Below, in pieces: positions 47,206-59,784 of a stretch of DNA of 64,000 nucleotides. Source of the DNA: Agrocybe praecox (taxonomy: Eukaryota > Basidiomycota > Agaricomycetes > Agaricales > Agrocybaceae). The translations under genes and the position numbers were made by a program. Below the pieces are notes generated by a model that saw only the letters and a program-made list of their open reading frames with translations, was not told the DNA's origin and did not search any database. The number at the start of each line of letters is the position of its first letter. Positions within the stretch are counted from its first letter, which is position 1. The stretch is taken from positions 2,170,001 to 2,234,000 of the forward strand of contig OZ024842.1 in NCBI GenBank assembly GCA_964017145.1. Reading direction: 5' to 3'.

Positions 47206-48003
47206 CTACGTTTCTTCACTCAATTCCCCCTCTTCTTTGTCGTCGTTTACAATAGTATTGTTGGGTACTGTCGTCTTTGTCGGTTGTGAAGTCGATGTCT
47301 CACTTGCGCTGGAGTCACGGCGTTTGAGATTTCCTTTAGCTCGTCCCGATCTTCGTTTTGAGGCATCGTTTGTATCAGAAAGTCCACCGTCTGGTGTAAT
47401 AATTCCAGTTGGCACCACTAGTTCTGTAGGAGAATCATCTTCCAATGCCTGTTCTGGGGCTCCTCGCGACGGACGCGTTCGTTTTGCAGGATATGTAGGA
47501 TCTGCGTCCTCTGCGTCTTTTCTCCTTCTCTTTGCACCCCCCGCACGCCTCTTCTTTGGACTTGCCCTCTCTTTAGTTTCGCGTGCAGCGACTGCAGCGA
47601 TGTCGCTAACAGTGGAAGATACTATAGCATGTGGATCCTCTTCAGGTTCTGGAAGCTTGGCTGCCGGACGCCTTGACCGCGTAATTTGTGTATAGTCCCT
47701 TTCATCGGGGACTGAAGGTATTGGTAGACCATACTGAGTTGGGTCTAGGGGAGGAAGAGACATGGCCAAAGACCCAAACGGGTGGAAAAGAGGCAGGGGT
47801 GGCGACAACGGGTACCCGCTGCGTCGTCGACGGGGGCTCTGCGAACTGGACGCAACGGGGCTTTCACGGGAGGAAGATGGTACTGGGCTAGTATCCTCCA
47901 CTGTTGTCCGTGTTTTGGTGGATGGAGACCTGATAAAGGCATGATCTTCTGCAGTGGGAGACTTATAGGTGACGATGGGCTTGCGACGAATAAGAGAAGA
48001 CAT
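47206..48003 (-). CDS. Basic, disordered, probably nuclear protein of unknown function
   Basis: A single open frame of 265 codons begins MSSLIRRKPIVTYKSPTAED. It is rich in Ser, Pro, Arg and Lys and has several nuclear-signal-like clusters (SPKKRRAGGAKRRRKD, AKRTRPSRG, KRRSGRAKG). It ends in an acidic DDKEEGELSEET. There is no recognised domain and the whole chain looks disordered. The start is the only early ATG in frame. It lies 125 bp from the 3' end of the upstream GHKL gene, which runs in the same direction. I do not know the family; a chromatin- or RNA-associated role would be guesswork. Confidence 0.6.
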   Translation of the reverse strand: MSSLIRRKPIVTYKSPTAEDHAFIRSPSTKTRTTVEDTSPVPSSSRESPVASSSQSPRRRRSGYPLSPPLPLFHPFGSLAMSLPPLDPTQYGLPIPSVPDERDYTQITRSRRPAAKLPEPEEDPHAIVSSTVSDIAAVAARETKERASPKKRRAGGAKRRRKDAEDADPTYPAKRTRPSRGAPEQALEDDSPTELVVPTGIITPDGGLSDTNDASKRRSGRAKGNLKRRDSSASETSTSQPTKTTVPNNTIVNDDKEEGELSEET

Positions 48004-48128
48004 TATATACAGACAGTGGTTCAACGTTCAGGGTCAACCTGGCGTGCCTCAGTAATTACTGTCCTTCTTAATCGGCCCGCCATCTCCGCTATATACTCTA
48101 TACTAGTACGTATGTAATCAATGATCAT

Positions 48129-51100
48129 TTAACTGTCTTTTGGAAATAACTGTCCCAACTTCAATATAAACTTTTCGCAAATCGCAGAAAAGTAAAATTC
48201 GTGTTCCGAATTGTGCGGCTGCACAAGATTATGCGCAATCTCATGTGCGATGGTGAAGTACCTGATATAGAGTCAGACATTGGAACAACACTGACTGCCA
48301 GCAGTGTACGTACCAGGAGATGTAGGCTTGCTCTAATTTGTCGTTTTTCACGTCTTCGTCATCTGCGATATTTCGCTTAGACCACATTAAAGGTGAGATC
48401 AAACACTACTCACGCCATTCTTCAAAGTACCGTAGATTCAGAAAAATACTTCCATTGCGGTTGAAAGCGATAATCCCTCCTTGGATGTCAAAGAAGATAT
48501 GTAGATTAGTGAGTGGGAGGGAGTAAATGTCAGCCAGTGGTCGCATAATGTGTATGAATCGAGCAAGGGAATGTCGCTTTGTCTCCATAAATGATCCTGC
48601 TTGGTTGGGTGGTACCTCTGTACATGCTCATTAGTAATAGAGCGATAGAATAAAACAAGGCGCTTACCTTCTGATAAATAAATTTTCACAGGCCCCATCT
48701 GGCCTGGATGTCACCGTGAGCAAAGAGCGATATAGATCTAGTATTCGGGAATCGGAGCTCACCAATGTGATGAAGGTCGCCCTTCCTCCCGGATACATCG
48801 CAGTATCCGTCGTTAAGACTTTCTTTGATTCGTTGCATATGCTCACGATTTTGTAGAAGTCCACCAGACTCGGGTTTACATGAATCAATTGCCATTTCGA
48901 TATTTCGGGCTGTTATTCATTTGTGAGGCAATAAAGCGATAGTTCGGTCGTTTTTCTTACAGATGTTTCTCAGCGGAGTAACGCCAGGGCCCGCAATAGG
49001 AGTATTGGATCCTGTCGACGGTATTGGCATGGGTGGCCGTTCTGCTACATAGAAGAATCAACCAGGTGAAAATATGTATCAAGTCATATTAATGATTTAC
49101 CTGATTGTGTTGTTAATTCTGTGTGCTGGGGATTATGAGTCTCAGGTATAGGCATGTTTGGAGGTTTATCGGACGTGATAGCCCCAATTTTTTTGCGCAG
49201 ATTCTGAAAATGTGTGGCGAGCTGGGAGGATGACGGTGTCTTCTCTTCTTGGAGTGGAATGGAATCTGGGGCCTTCGTGATAGCACCTTTCTGTTCGGGG
49301 ATTACATTTCCATTACCCCTCGAAAGGGCCTCAGGCTTTTTCTGCTCAGCTGCCGCAGCCGAAGCGGCGCTTTCCGCTGCTAGACGGGCGTCTCTTTGTT
49401 GACGAAGGATCCTGTCCACTAGAAAATAACGTACAGTCGCCGTTATTATATACTCAGAAAAGGCTCTCAGAAATGACAAATGACTTTACCATTATAACCT
49501 CTGCGCTTGAGGGATTTCAAATCTGTCGAAAGAATCGTCATGAAAAGCAAAGCATCGTTGGCTTTCGGGGCTTCGAAAAGTAAGCGATTGAGGGATGTTG
49601 CGACTCTGGAATTGATTGTGAGTCAAAGAAATGAAAGATAATTCTCGGACGTTGATAACTCACTCGTACATGTCAAGCTGCGCATTACCAGCAATCCACA
49701 GCTCTATGGGACCACTTCCAATTCGTTGAGATACAGCTGAGGCATCTTGCTTTCGCGAAAGATTGAGCGTTCCGTAATTCAACGACTTGGTGACGTTAAG
49801 TTTCCCAAATGCTTTGACGATAAAATGTTTGTCCGCTGAAAACCACGAGAAAGAAACTCGAGTCCGTGCATGATTATGCTCATGCAAGAATAATGGCAAC
49901 CGTTCCAAGATGAGCGATCGAACTTCTGCGGCGACCTTCGAATTTTGCAATTCCATAGATGTTTGATATTCTTCCTTCACCACCCGACTGAGCCTGGGAG
50001 AGCCGAGTTTGTTATAGAATGCTGCACAGAAGATATTTTTAGTACGGTTTTAGATTTACGATTTTGCTGCAAGATTTACCTTCTATGATATCTTCCTGAG
50101 GTGCCGTAAACAGAGACTCGCCAAAGGCCTGATAAGCATGTGTGTCGTCCGCTACGATAATTTCGTTGGGTTTCTTAAGATCGTAAATTATATCCCATTC
50201 ATCTTCATCCCAATCGTCACCTGCTTTGTTCTGACGTCGTGACTTTCGTTGAAGGCCGAGGAGAATGGGCGCTTTCTTCATCCTGAGTAGCGTACCGGAA
50301 GAAATGGCCTTTTCGTTCACAGCGAGGTTACGAAGTTCTGATATAAAACTGGATATAAAATAATCAATGAATCGTCTTATTAGACAACCAAACAACACAA
50401 ACTTGACAGGCCCTTGAGCTAAGTCATAAAATTGCCTAGGATTCGCCAACAAGATCTTTGCAACTTCTTCAACGCTTGGTTGACTTCTTGTTCCACATGC
50501 GAGAAGAAACGCGTTTGCAGCAGAGCCGAAATTGACAAAAATAAATAACTTCGAATGGAAACCAGCGTGATCTTGGCCAGCCAAGTAACATTGTGAAGGT
50601 GGTAACCAACGCATAGAAGGGCCTGCAGAGCCCTTTTCAACTGGGACCGGTACAAAGGCCGTAGTTGATAGTAGGTGGAGATCAGAGCTCCTGAAATCTG
50701 CCCTAATATCAACTTCACAAAATTCACGAGAAGATAATGTTAACATACCATTGACCCTACTTGCAAGAAGGCTGAACATCACTTGAGCCTCAGCTTCATT
50801 ATTTGGAGGCTTCGACTGGAGCAAAGCCATTAATTGAGGGACGCTAGGATGTTCTTTAATCCTCAATTTAGCGAAATAGGGCTGCAAAGCCGGTTGAATA
50901 ACGAGGAATCCCACGGCAGCCCATGGTGTTGAAAATACCTATACGAATTTGAGTGACACCGATATCCATTCCAGTAGTCTTACTCACTTCTTGTATTGAC
51001 GCTAAGCAGGGCTCCGAGTTATTGAGCGCCGGTATGAAGCGAATGTTCTTGAAGTTCATAGGATCATAATTTTGATACCGAGTCTCCAGATGGTCCACTA

Positions 51101-54100
51101 GATATTTAAATGCAGCAGACCGGACCTAGAAAGACTTGAGCCCAAAAATTAACCGTATTATCTGACGATACAAACTTTGCTGTCTTCATCGGCACATAGG
51201 TTAATAAGTTTGTCCAATGGAGGCTGGCGTTGAAGGCCAAGGTCAAACAAGAATTTAGCTATTTCTTGAGGTGAATATCACTTCCACATAAACTCTGGGA
51301 GATCGTACCTTCATCTGAGGAGCTCCTCCATTTCGTTTTCTGTCCCCAGTCAATCACCGGCAGGCCGAGAGAGCGGAACACATCTAAAGGTTCATATAAT
51401 TGGTTTGCTTGGTACCTTGGCCGCTTTTCACCATTCTGCACTTCTCCTGAGATTTCGGCTGGGAACGCAGAAGTTGCCTTCAAGCGCTCAAATTCCTCAG
51501 CTGTGAGCGAGCTTCTAACGGATACCAGATATTTGGTAAGGTCAGCTATAGTCCACTCATTCGTCTTGATCATCCTTCAAGTTTCATCAGCATGGAAGGG
51601 TTGGAATTAAGAACATACCACCAACCTGTTGAATATGATTTGCAAATCAACGTGCTTGCGAACCCCCAACTCTTGAAGAACCTTTTCGGATGCTGCTTTT
51701 ATACTTGAGCTCCACACTATGACCGGCAAGTCGCCAAATATGTTCACGTTGGGAAAGTAGGCTTGTTGAGGAAGAACCATGCCAGCAGATGTCGGAATAC
51801 ACTTTTTATTATTTAGTAGGCGCACAATTTCCGACTTGGCTCCCACTGTGAGCGAGGGCCATGCACGGGTTATAATGCCCATGACTTTCTCTGACCAGAA
51901 GGGCGATAAAGTCATGTCGTAAGCTGGGGGTAGATCACTAGCCTCGCATAAGAAGGAGATCCATTGCACCACAGAGAGTTCAGACCACGGGAAGCAAGAT
52001 GAAAGGATTTCTGGCTTGAATAGTTTGCTGACAGAGAATGGTAGAAGATAGTCGGGTAAGGGTCCGTCTACGGGGATGCTTCCATAAAGCGTCTTTGGAT
52101 TGATGTAAGATTTGATTGAAGAGAGTGGAATAACTTTTTGCTCGTCGTTTTGTGTCGTAGTTAGAATAATCGAATTAATCAATTGTGTCCTAACTGGCAA
52201 AAGTCGTTCACGTTCGCCTGTTTGGAAAATGTTGATCCACCATGTCAAACAAGCCACAAATTCGTCTTCAGCAAGAGGTCGCTGCTGCAACTCGCGAAGC
52301 ACGTCCTGGAAGTTTATTGCTTTCACCATACCTCTATTTTGCAAAGAAGTTATCATTAGGGGTGCTTCTGACATTATTGTATCAGGCAAAACCGGGAGTT
52401 CTGTTAAAAACCCAGCAAAAGTCGGATCGGGAAGACGAACAACGCCTATATCAAGCACCCCTTTGTTGGAAATAACGGGGAACAAGCCATTCGAAGAGCA
52501 ATCGAAGAAGGCTGCTTCCAAAAGATTTGAAACTTCAGAAGAAGGAGTGGATGCGGTAAACATAAAGAATTTTAGAGCATGTAAAACCCGCGAGGTTAAT
52601 TTTGCTTTGGTATCTTGACCTGAAGCGTTCAACGTTAGGCCAGCAGACTCCCATGCCTTCTTGACCGATGAAAGTTCGAATTCATAAGCCGCCCTTGAAA
52701 GGATTCCACCGATGTACAAGAGCTCTTTATTCCATACTTGATGCGCACCATCAATTGAAATCATCCCGCGAGTAAACAGATGACTTTTTCTCACCAGCAA
52801 CGTTTCGATCCCTGACAAAACTCCTTCAGCAAAAGATCCCAATTGTATATACGCCGTAAACGACTCACATAAAATCAATCGACTCTCGTTCAACAGTTGG
52901 TATAAAACGGGCGGATATGTGCCCTCCTATGCCAGTGCTCTGGGCAGTACTATGGCCCTTTTTGGAGATATTCATAAGATCAGTGCTAGATGAGTCATAT
53001 GAATCAAAATACTAACAATGAATACTCTCGCTGCTCCTGTCCTAGTTCGAAGATCAGTATCAGGCCGAACATGGGGTATGTCAACATACCCTTCTATATC
53101 AGCTCGAAGTCCTTGGAAAATACTCCCAGTCGCTTCTGGTTGCTTGGATTCCTCTTCCATACTAAGATCGTACTCGTCTTTTCCGGTCTGTGTAGCGGTT
53201 ACTATATTATTCCTAAGAAAGAGGTAATAAAAGAACTAACATAAATGAGCTCAAATTTCATTTTCGAAGGTGGATTTTTCTTGGTCGAACGCTGTATCTC
53301 AGAAGCTAGCTTTTTGTCGAGTCGCACTTGAATGGATGCTGAATATATGGACAAAGATACGCTTGTTTCGTTGATGGACAAGTAATCAACAGGTTTGGGA
53401 GGTATCGGCACTGCGGGAGTAGGGGTACGTTGAGGTGTTGCAGTACCGGATAAAGACGAAAAAAGAGAAGAGAAAAAGCCGCCGCTGGTTGGCCCTGTAG
53501 CTTTATTAACTTTTGCGACCTGTTGTCTCTTTTTCTCTGTGCCCGATACATAAATCCATTTCATGACCTGGGCTTGTATATAGAGAGCTACAAGGATGCA
53601 AAATTAGTCTAAAGCAATTGAAAATCGGCAGTAAGTTACGTGCGTGTAGATTGAATCTTATCAACGATCATTATACCGGAGGGAGAACGATTTCTCAAGC
53701 CTTTCGGAAATCCCAATTCTTGAGGCATTCCAGAAATCTTACGTAGCTTTACTAGTCGCTTGTCGTCGAAATATACCGAGACTTCATTCAAATGCGTCAT
53801 AAACGTCAAAGATGAAGTCAGAAAGCGCGTAAAGTCAAAAGCAGTGGGAATAGGACCAGGCTCTCGCAGACCCATAGTAAAACTCGTCCACTGCTTAGTA
53901 CTTGCATCGCCATCTGCATCTGTAAGCACCCCGCGACGTGCAAAGAGCTTGAGAAAAGTAAAGCCTCAGATACCACTGCAGTATGGTAACACGCGAAAAC
54001 AGACCTGATCCTTTTTGTCCTTCCAGTAGAAAGCCATCCATTGGTCTGCCAGTGATGGTATGCTTAGATAAATTTGAATGAAAGTCATGAATAAATGTTG

Positions 54101-54798
54101 CACATACTTCCAGACGTCACAAATGGCTCTTCTGTCACTGAAAATAAACTGTAAAATCCTGATTCATGCAATTAGACGGTCTTGTTATCGCATCATAAAG
54201 AAAGTGCTTGTTACCGACTCCGAATGCCCCGATTTTCTCTTCATCTGGATTCCCCTCAGCTAAAGGCAAACGTAAGTCCCAAACTATTTATACGTATGTA
54301 CCACATTAACACACCAATCTTCTTTAACCTATTCCAATCTTCGTCCCGAAATACGAGCCCATTGTTTTTGAATGTCCACTGATGCACCTGTGTTGATTTT
54401 GTTATTATTTTAATCTGACAACGACAGGGGATTTCGCGAGATGACGAACGTGAACTGTTTTCAGGTCTGGAAGTTGCTCAATCGGTTCCGAAACATTTGC
54501 TGATGTCCCTGCTTCTGCTTCTGCATTCCGTTTATCCAAGTATGCCTTCGTTTCGAATCGGATTTCAACCGCCTCTGACTGCGCATCATCTGAATTCTGC
54601 AAGAGCTCTCGAAAAACGGTAAACTCTCCAGAATAACGTGCCAGAACCTTGTCGATGAGTGCACGTTGATTAACTTCCACAGTCTCGTCGTGACCAGTAT
54701 CCCACTGTCAAGAGAGAGATAAACCTTGATGAGAATACTAATTGATTGTAAGGAACCAAGAGCTTGAAACGTACTAATTTGTCCTTGGAAATCACCAT
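48129..54798 (-). CDS. Giant sacsin/HSP90-like GHKL-ATPase protein (DUF3684 type) with C-terminal HExxH
   Basis: A multi-exon gene for about 1,700 residues. The N-terminus MVISKDKL joins WDTGHDETVEVNQRALIDKV and then the GHKL N-box FRELLQNSDDA (near 54582-54611); Glu, Asn and Asp-Asp match the ATP-binding fold of HSP90 and sacsin. The G2 box is KIGAFGVGFYSLFSVTEEP. Later blocks include GIGGHISARFIPTVERESID, the 428-codon exon at 51607-52893 and long helical regions. A variable linker at 49100-49430 is rich in Ala, Gln and Lys. Near the end, SWYFTIAHEIAHNLVQPH and NSEHEFYFSAICEKF contain HEIAH (48231-48245), a zinc-metallopeptidase motif. Its family is probably chaperone-like, but substrate and location are unknown. 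The first exon is short (54798-54775), and the stop is at 48129-48131. Confidence 0.75.
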
Positions 54799-55965
54799 TA
54801 TGTAGAACGAATTAAGGAACAGATAGATTTATATATAATGACAGATGGTTTCAGCGGAAAGAGGAGAAGTTCCAAGAGGCCTGCGGAGAATGTTGAGAGG
54901 ATAAAGGAAGGAAGCAAGTACCAAGTACTACGTCAACTTTATGATCCAGCTGCGACCACTTAATTACCAATGCAGTGCTCAAGAAACAGGGGTCATTAAT
55001 GCCTTATAAGTATTACTATTGACCACCCCCACGTGACTGACCCGCCTAATTTCGGAAAGATGATCACTTTACAGAATTCGCAGCTCTTTTGTGTAAAATG
55101 TAGAAGCTAGGGAATTTTCTTGAGAGAATTGGGATTCGCACTCATTGGCCGGGCCAATCAAATACTATGCTGTTAACAAGCTTCAATGTGCTCAACCTCC
55201 CAATCAAACCTGCTCTGATCTGTTTAAACATAGTAAAAGTTAGTAAAATGCTTCGAAAACAGATTAAGATAGACCCTTATACACCCTCACACAGAATAAT
55301 ACACGTTCCAAAGGTAATCTAATCAATTATGTGTATCCTGCCCGCGAAATGCATGATTTAAAAGCCTAAAGCCTTGACGTGAATATTGTATTCCAGCATC
55401 TACCCTCTCACTTCTTCGTCTTAAGTCATAATATTTGGCTTACGTATAGGCAATACACTCTAAAAGTTACCCAGATTTTGTGTTTTACGATAACATACTA
55501 ATTAAATCAAAATTAAATCTTCAAAAATCTATCTTCCATCTTTTCTCCGAGACCCTTCGTCCGGATTGGGATGCTATGTCACGCAAAAAGTTATGAATGT
55601 CTCATACCTTAGCACGATGGGCTTGTGTTCCTCACGTTCGACCCCAGGTAATTTTTGAGATCGTTCGTTATATTTATTTATACGTAGGGCATGCACATAA
55701 TAAAAACTAAGGTAAGTAGAAAAGTGGAAGGATGCAAAGATAGATGTTGAAACAAGTGATCAGTGTGCCAATGACCACGACCCGAATTCTATAGCAACAG
55801 GTGGGACGAGAATAAGATGATATTAGAGTTGTACTATAGAACTTCCATTGTCCATCGTGAAGGGATGCAAAGCTACGTTAATGACATTGTATGCGGGTAT
55901 AACGAATGCTGCGATATCGGGTAAATGAGATACGTTGAAAGGTGAGAAGGAGTCAAGTGGATCGT
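54799..55965. other. Longest gene-free gap, AT-rich
   Basis: About 1.17 kb lie between the start of the GHKL gene and the 3' end of the chitin synthase gene, both on the - strand. It should contain the GHKL promoter and the chitin synthase 3' UTR. I saw no coding frame, repeat or tRNA; a GTTCGACCCC box at 55635 lacks paired arms. An unannotated non-coding RNA cannot be excluded. Confidence 0.5.
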
Positions 55966-58900
55966 TCAAAACTTAGTCGAAGGATCGAGAGGTCCAAGAG
56001 GCCCATAACGTTCTGAACCTCCAGTGCGGGAAGCACTTGCGCTCGTCCGCGATGGTGCATTTCTTGGGGGGCTGGATTCTCCGGAGAAGTTTATTGTCGG
56101 GGAGGTAGGTGATAGGGTATTTTGCAGCGGGGGAATATGATTAAGAACACCTGGAGACCCTGATCTGGCCAGTGGTGAATACCCGTTGCCGCCCATAGGC
56201 GCTAGTTGGGTTGTGGATCCATCGCTAAGTTGATATCGAGGGACATAGGTAGAATTTGGTGGTGTAGGCCGATCTTCAAAACCCATTTCCAGCATGGCTT
56301 CCAATTCAGCCCCACCAACCGTCTTCGCTGTTTGTAATGCCTCATCTTGCGGAAGTAAAAGTCCAACAGGAGGGGGAGGATATTGAGAGTTGTGCTCGTT
56401 ATAACCACCAATCTGCGCTCCCCAGTGATCGTCATCTGATGAGTTGACGGAGAAAGTATCCGAGCCATCGTACATGCTGCGAGTATCGGGTGCAACCAAA
56501 AATTCACGTTCGCCAGCAATATAACCAGAGGGGTGTACACGCTCAAAATCTTTCCGACGACGTTCTTCGCGCTTCAGCTTGCGTAGTCGGGATCGTTCCC
56601 AGTCTTCCCACCGACGCATGGGTACCGCTGCCATGTCGTCCTTCTTACCGCCACCGCCATGCCCTTCTCCTTTCGCTTCTCCTTCTACTTTTCTGCGCAC
56701 GAAGATAAAAGCGTGAGTAGACGGCGTACAACAAATCAGACATTGTCCTTACCTCGTTTCACCCCACGAGAAGTCATCAAAGTGCCAGAAAGCATATAAT
56801 GGCAATATAAAGTTCCACACGGGTAACGCAAGCAAATAAATCAACATCCAAAACACATAAATGACCTTTCTCGTAGTAATGAGAATTAACACGGCCGGCA
56901 AACCTAATACTGCGATGAGCAGCATGAGAGGAATGGCTTCTTGAAAGCTTTTAGGTGGAGTTAAGGCCATGTCAATGATGAGGGTGTAGGTGAGCGCAAT
57001 AGCGATCGGTAAAACCACGGTTCCAAGAAGATCCATGAAGACGACAAACTGCATAGAGAAGCAGAATGTCCCGCAAAGGTTACGAACAAGAACCAACTCC
57101 ATGAGGTTGTGAATAGTCGAGTTGATCCATCGTCGACGTTGTGAGAGAAGAATCTTGAAGGTGTCGGGAACAACCGTCCTACATCTCGCCTGCGGTAAAA
57201 ACATCATCTTCCTGTTTGGAAAAGTGCGCAACAGAATCGTGGTAAGGAACCGATCCTCTCCAAGGAGTAATAGATTTTTTTGGTGCAAGGTGGTCACTTC
57301 GCTCTGGCTGTATTCCTTGACGATTTCAGGTTTAACGATTAAGGGTATCCAATCATCGCCAGTAGCTTTCCTTGCTTTTAACCTGAACATGGAGAAGCAA
57401 CCCGGGAGACAAGAAACACCACCGAAGACAGACTCGAAGGCCTTGGCTAAGTGATGCGAAATAAAATACTCGAAGACTTGGATGGCAGTGACCCAGGAAT
57501 CACGTTTGTTTGCTATGCGCGTCTCTCCACAGACTCCCATGATCATTTGATCGTGATGCATACAATTGACCAAATATCTGAGAGAGTCGGGAAAAACTTT
57601 GGTGTCAGCGTCAACCTATGTAATTGAATTAATTAGTCCAACTGTGCAGGGCTACTTGTTGAGGCGCTATGCTTACCATGAGACAGACCTCAAAAAAGTC
57701 TGGTGTTACACCCATTAATATGTGGATCTTGCGGAAAAGGTCGAAATCAAGTGGCGTCATGCGATCATTGTACGTCACACGTGAGAAGAAATTCATCAGA
57801 ATAAGCTGACTATCTCTTTTCCCGCGATTGCCAGGTTTTTTATCGCTAAGTGCCTCTGCGTCGGTGCCGCATTTCACGACAATAACGGTAGGTGTACGAC
57901 ACCCAGCTACAGCTATTGGGTGTATGCTTTTAAGGGCCATTTACACATAAAAACTGGGTGGAAAGTACTTACTATAGTGACCGGCATATACCATGGCCCG
58001 GTTTTGCGCCTTCGCACCAGATCCGACAGATGCGTAGGTCATCGGCATAGGGTTTCCAAACCTTGGGTCAGCTTCGAGCAAGCTGACACAGATGTCAGGG
58101 GTGCTGCGTTTTTCACCGGCGCCAGTGATCATGCCATCAGCGACAACAAACAAAAGTTTCCTAGCATCTGAATAGGTCGTAGTAGAAATAGAATCCAAAG
58201 TTGTCCGCAATGAATCTTCGCCTTCCGAGTAACAAGTCACTAGACAAACTGCAAATAATTCCGCTCCTATCTGGGTTAGGCTCATGATGGGTGCTGAAGA
58301 AGGTTCGGAATTGATCAAGGTTGCGCTGGAAGACGAAGCTAAGGAGCGACCGATTTTACTAGGTTTGTTAAGTTTCTTCTGCCCGGCCGCCCAAGGTGCC
58401 GTTCCATTCTTATTATCAACTGAAACGTTAGCGCCTTCAGGCATGACCGCAGGGCTGATTGCAGACCGATTGAATTCCTGACTACTGGGTGGCCCCGCCA
58501 AGTGCTTCGACATGAACCAATTGAAGAAGCAAGCCATAACGAAGCGCACGAATACCAAACCAAGGATGACGATTAGACCTGCGTACAAAACGAGACTGGA
58601 CACAAAGCATCCAGGCGTCACTTTGTCGATGTTGCCGGCGTAATAACGCTCTTTTATACAAGGCAATACTGATTTGAGGTCCGCGCGATTATAGAATAAA
58701 CGTGTTGCATCTTTGCCGCTCTTGCCCACTTGGTCCTTGAGTATAGTACGAATAGCAACGTCTGCATTATCGGATGCCACAAGACTAGGATGTCGCTTGA
58801 TATATGGATTGAGGTTGATCACGGCACCATCAAGGACGAAATAATTTTCCAATTCCGTTACTTGGTCCCAGGAGTAACCGGCAAGGAACAAGGTTTTGGT

Positions 58901-59602
58901 CATACCAAGAGCCTGGAAGGTCGTTGTGGAATTGATGGCATTCAGTGGACACGGTGTGGCGGTCGAACAAGGTGCTTCCGAGGCCACGAGAAACTTGAGG
59001 TTGTTGCAGGACTTGAAATTGCTGGCATCCCGCTGGAAGAGAGCAGTGATATCCTGGCCTGGAATGCTGGACAAAGAGGGGAAATTGACGTCTGCTGTAG
59101 ATTTGGCAGAGGAAACGTTGTATATCACGCCTTGTACACCCAAAGTTCCCGGTGTGGAGCCAACACGGATGAAGCGGTTGTCTGTGCCTGTGGTAGGACA
59201 TAAGACTTTCTGGAAACCGACGGTGATAAAACCGACAGTGCAACAGAGGACCGTGATGATAAAGCAAAGGGCAACTTTTTCCCTCCAAGCCTGCCTAACA
59301 GCTTTATCCTTCAAACCCCCAATTGAGCTGAGAAGGATGGCAGGGGCCCAAAAAGTGACTATGCGCGAGAAAATGCGCCATGATGTGGAGCCATTGTAGT
59401 CATCTGCGGTTGCGGTTGGAGGACGACCTGCAGAGGGCTGAAGAGGGGTCGAGGGGTTTATGAGAGGGACTGGTGCGACGCCTCGCTCTGGTTTTGTGAG
59501 GGTTTTCGCTCGACGAATGGTTGCGCCTGAAGGAGGTGGTTGTCGGGTGGTTGGAATTGGAACATCTGTGAAATCGTAGTTTGTCTGGAAACGAAGGGCC
59601 AT
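55966..59602 (-). CDS. Chitin synthase, class IV (Chs3/division 2 type)
   Basis: This membrane glycosyltransferase makes cell-wall chitin from UDP-GlcNAc. Four exons give about 1,150-1,200 residues. The start gives [16 protein letters not shown]-terminal membrane segments ([20 protein letters not shown], then WFMSKH after another helix) frame a long external region. The catalytic domain begins at [20 protein letters not shown], with the donor-binding DICV region, the DADTKV metal site (split by an intron near 57620), [25 protein letters not shown] and [14 protein letters not shown]-terminal helices include [20 protein letters not shown]. After [11 protein letters not shown] a basic, then Pro/Ser-rich tail follows. 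Class IV is inferred from the order of membrane segments. The start is at 59600-59602 because the frame 5' of it holds no ATG. Confidence 0.93.
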
Positions 59603-59784
59603 GGATAAAAAGAAAGAGAAAGAAAGAGAAAGGAGGGGCAAACGACGGTGGAGAGCTTAACCAGCCTGCTGTAGGGAAGGAGAGAGGGAAAGGGAAGAAC
59701 AGTGCACTGCTTAGCGTATGGGAAAACAAGAGTACATGCCAAGCCACGTGCTGTCCATCATTTCCCCCCTTTGCTACAACGATC

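Noticed and set aside
55625..55650. B-box-like GTTCGACCCC as a tRNA
   Set aside because: No T-stem pairing, no D arm or acceptor stem nearby.
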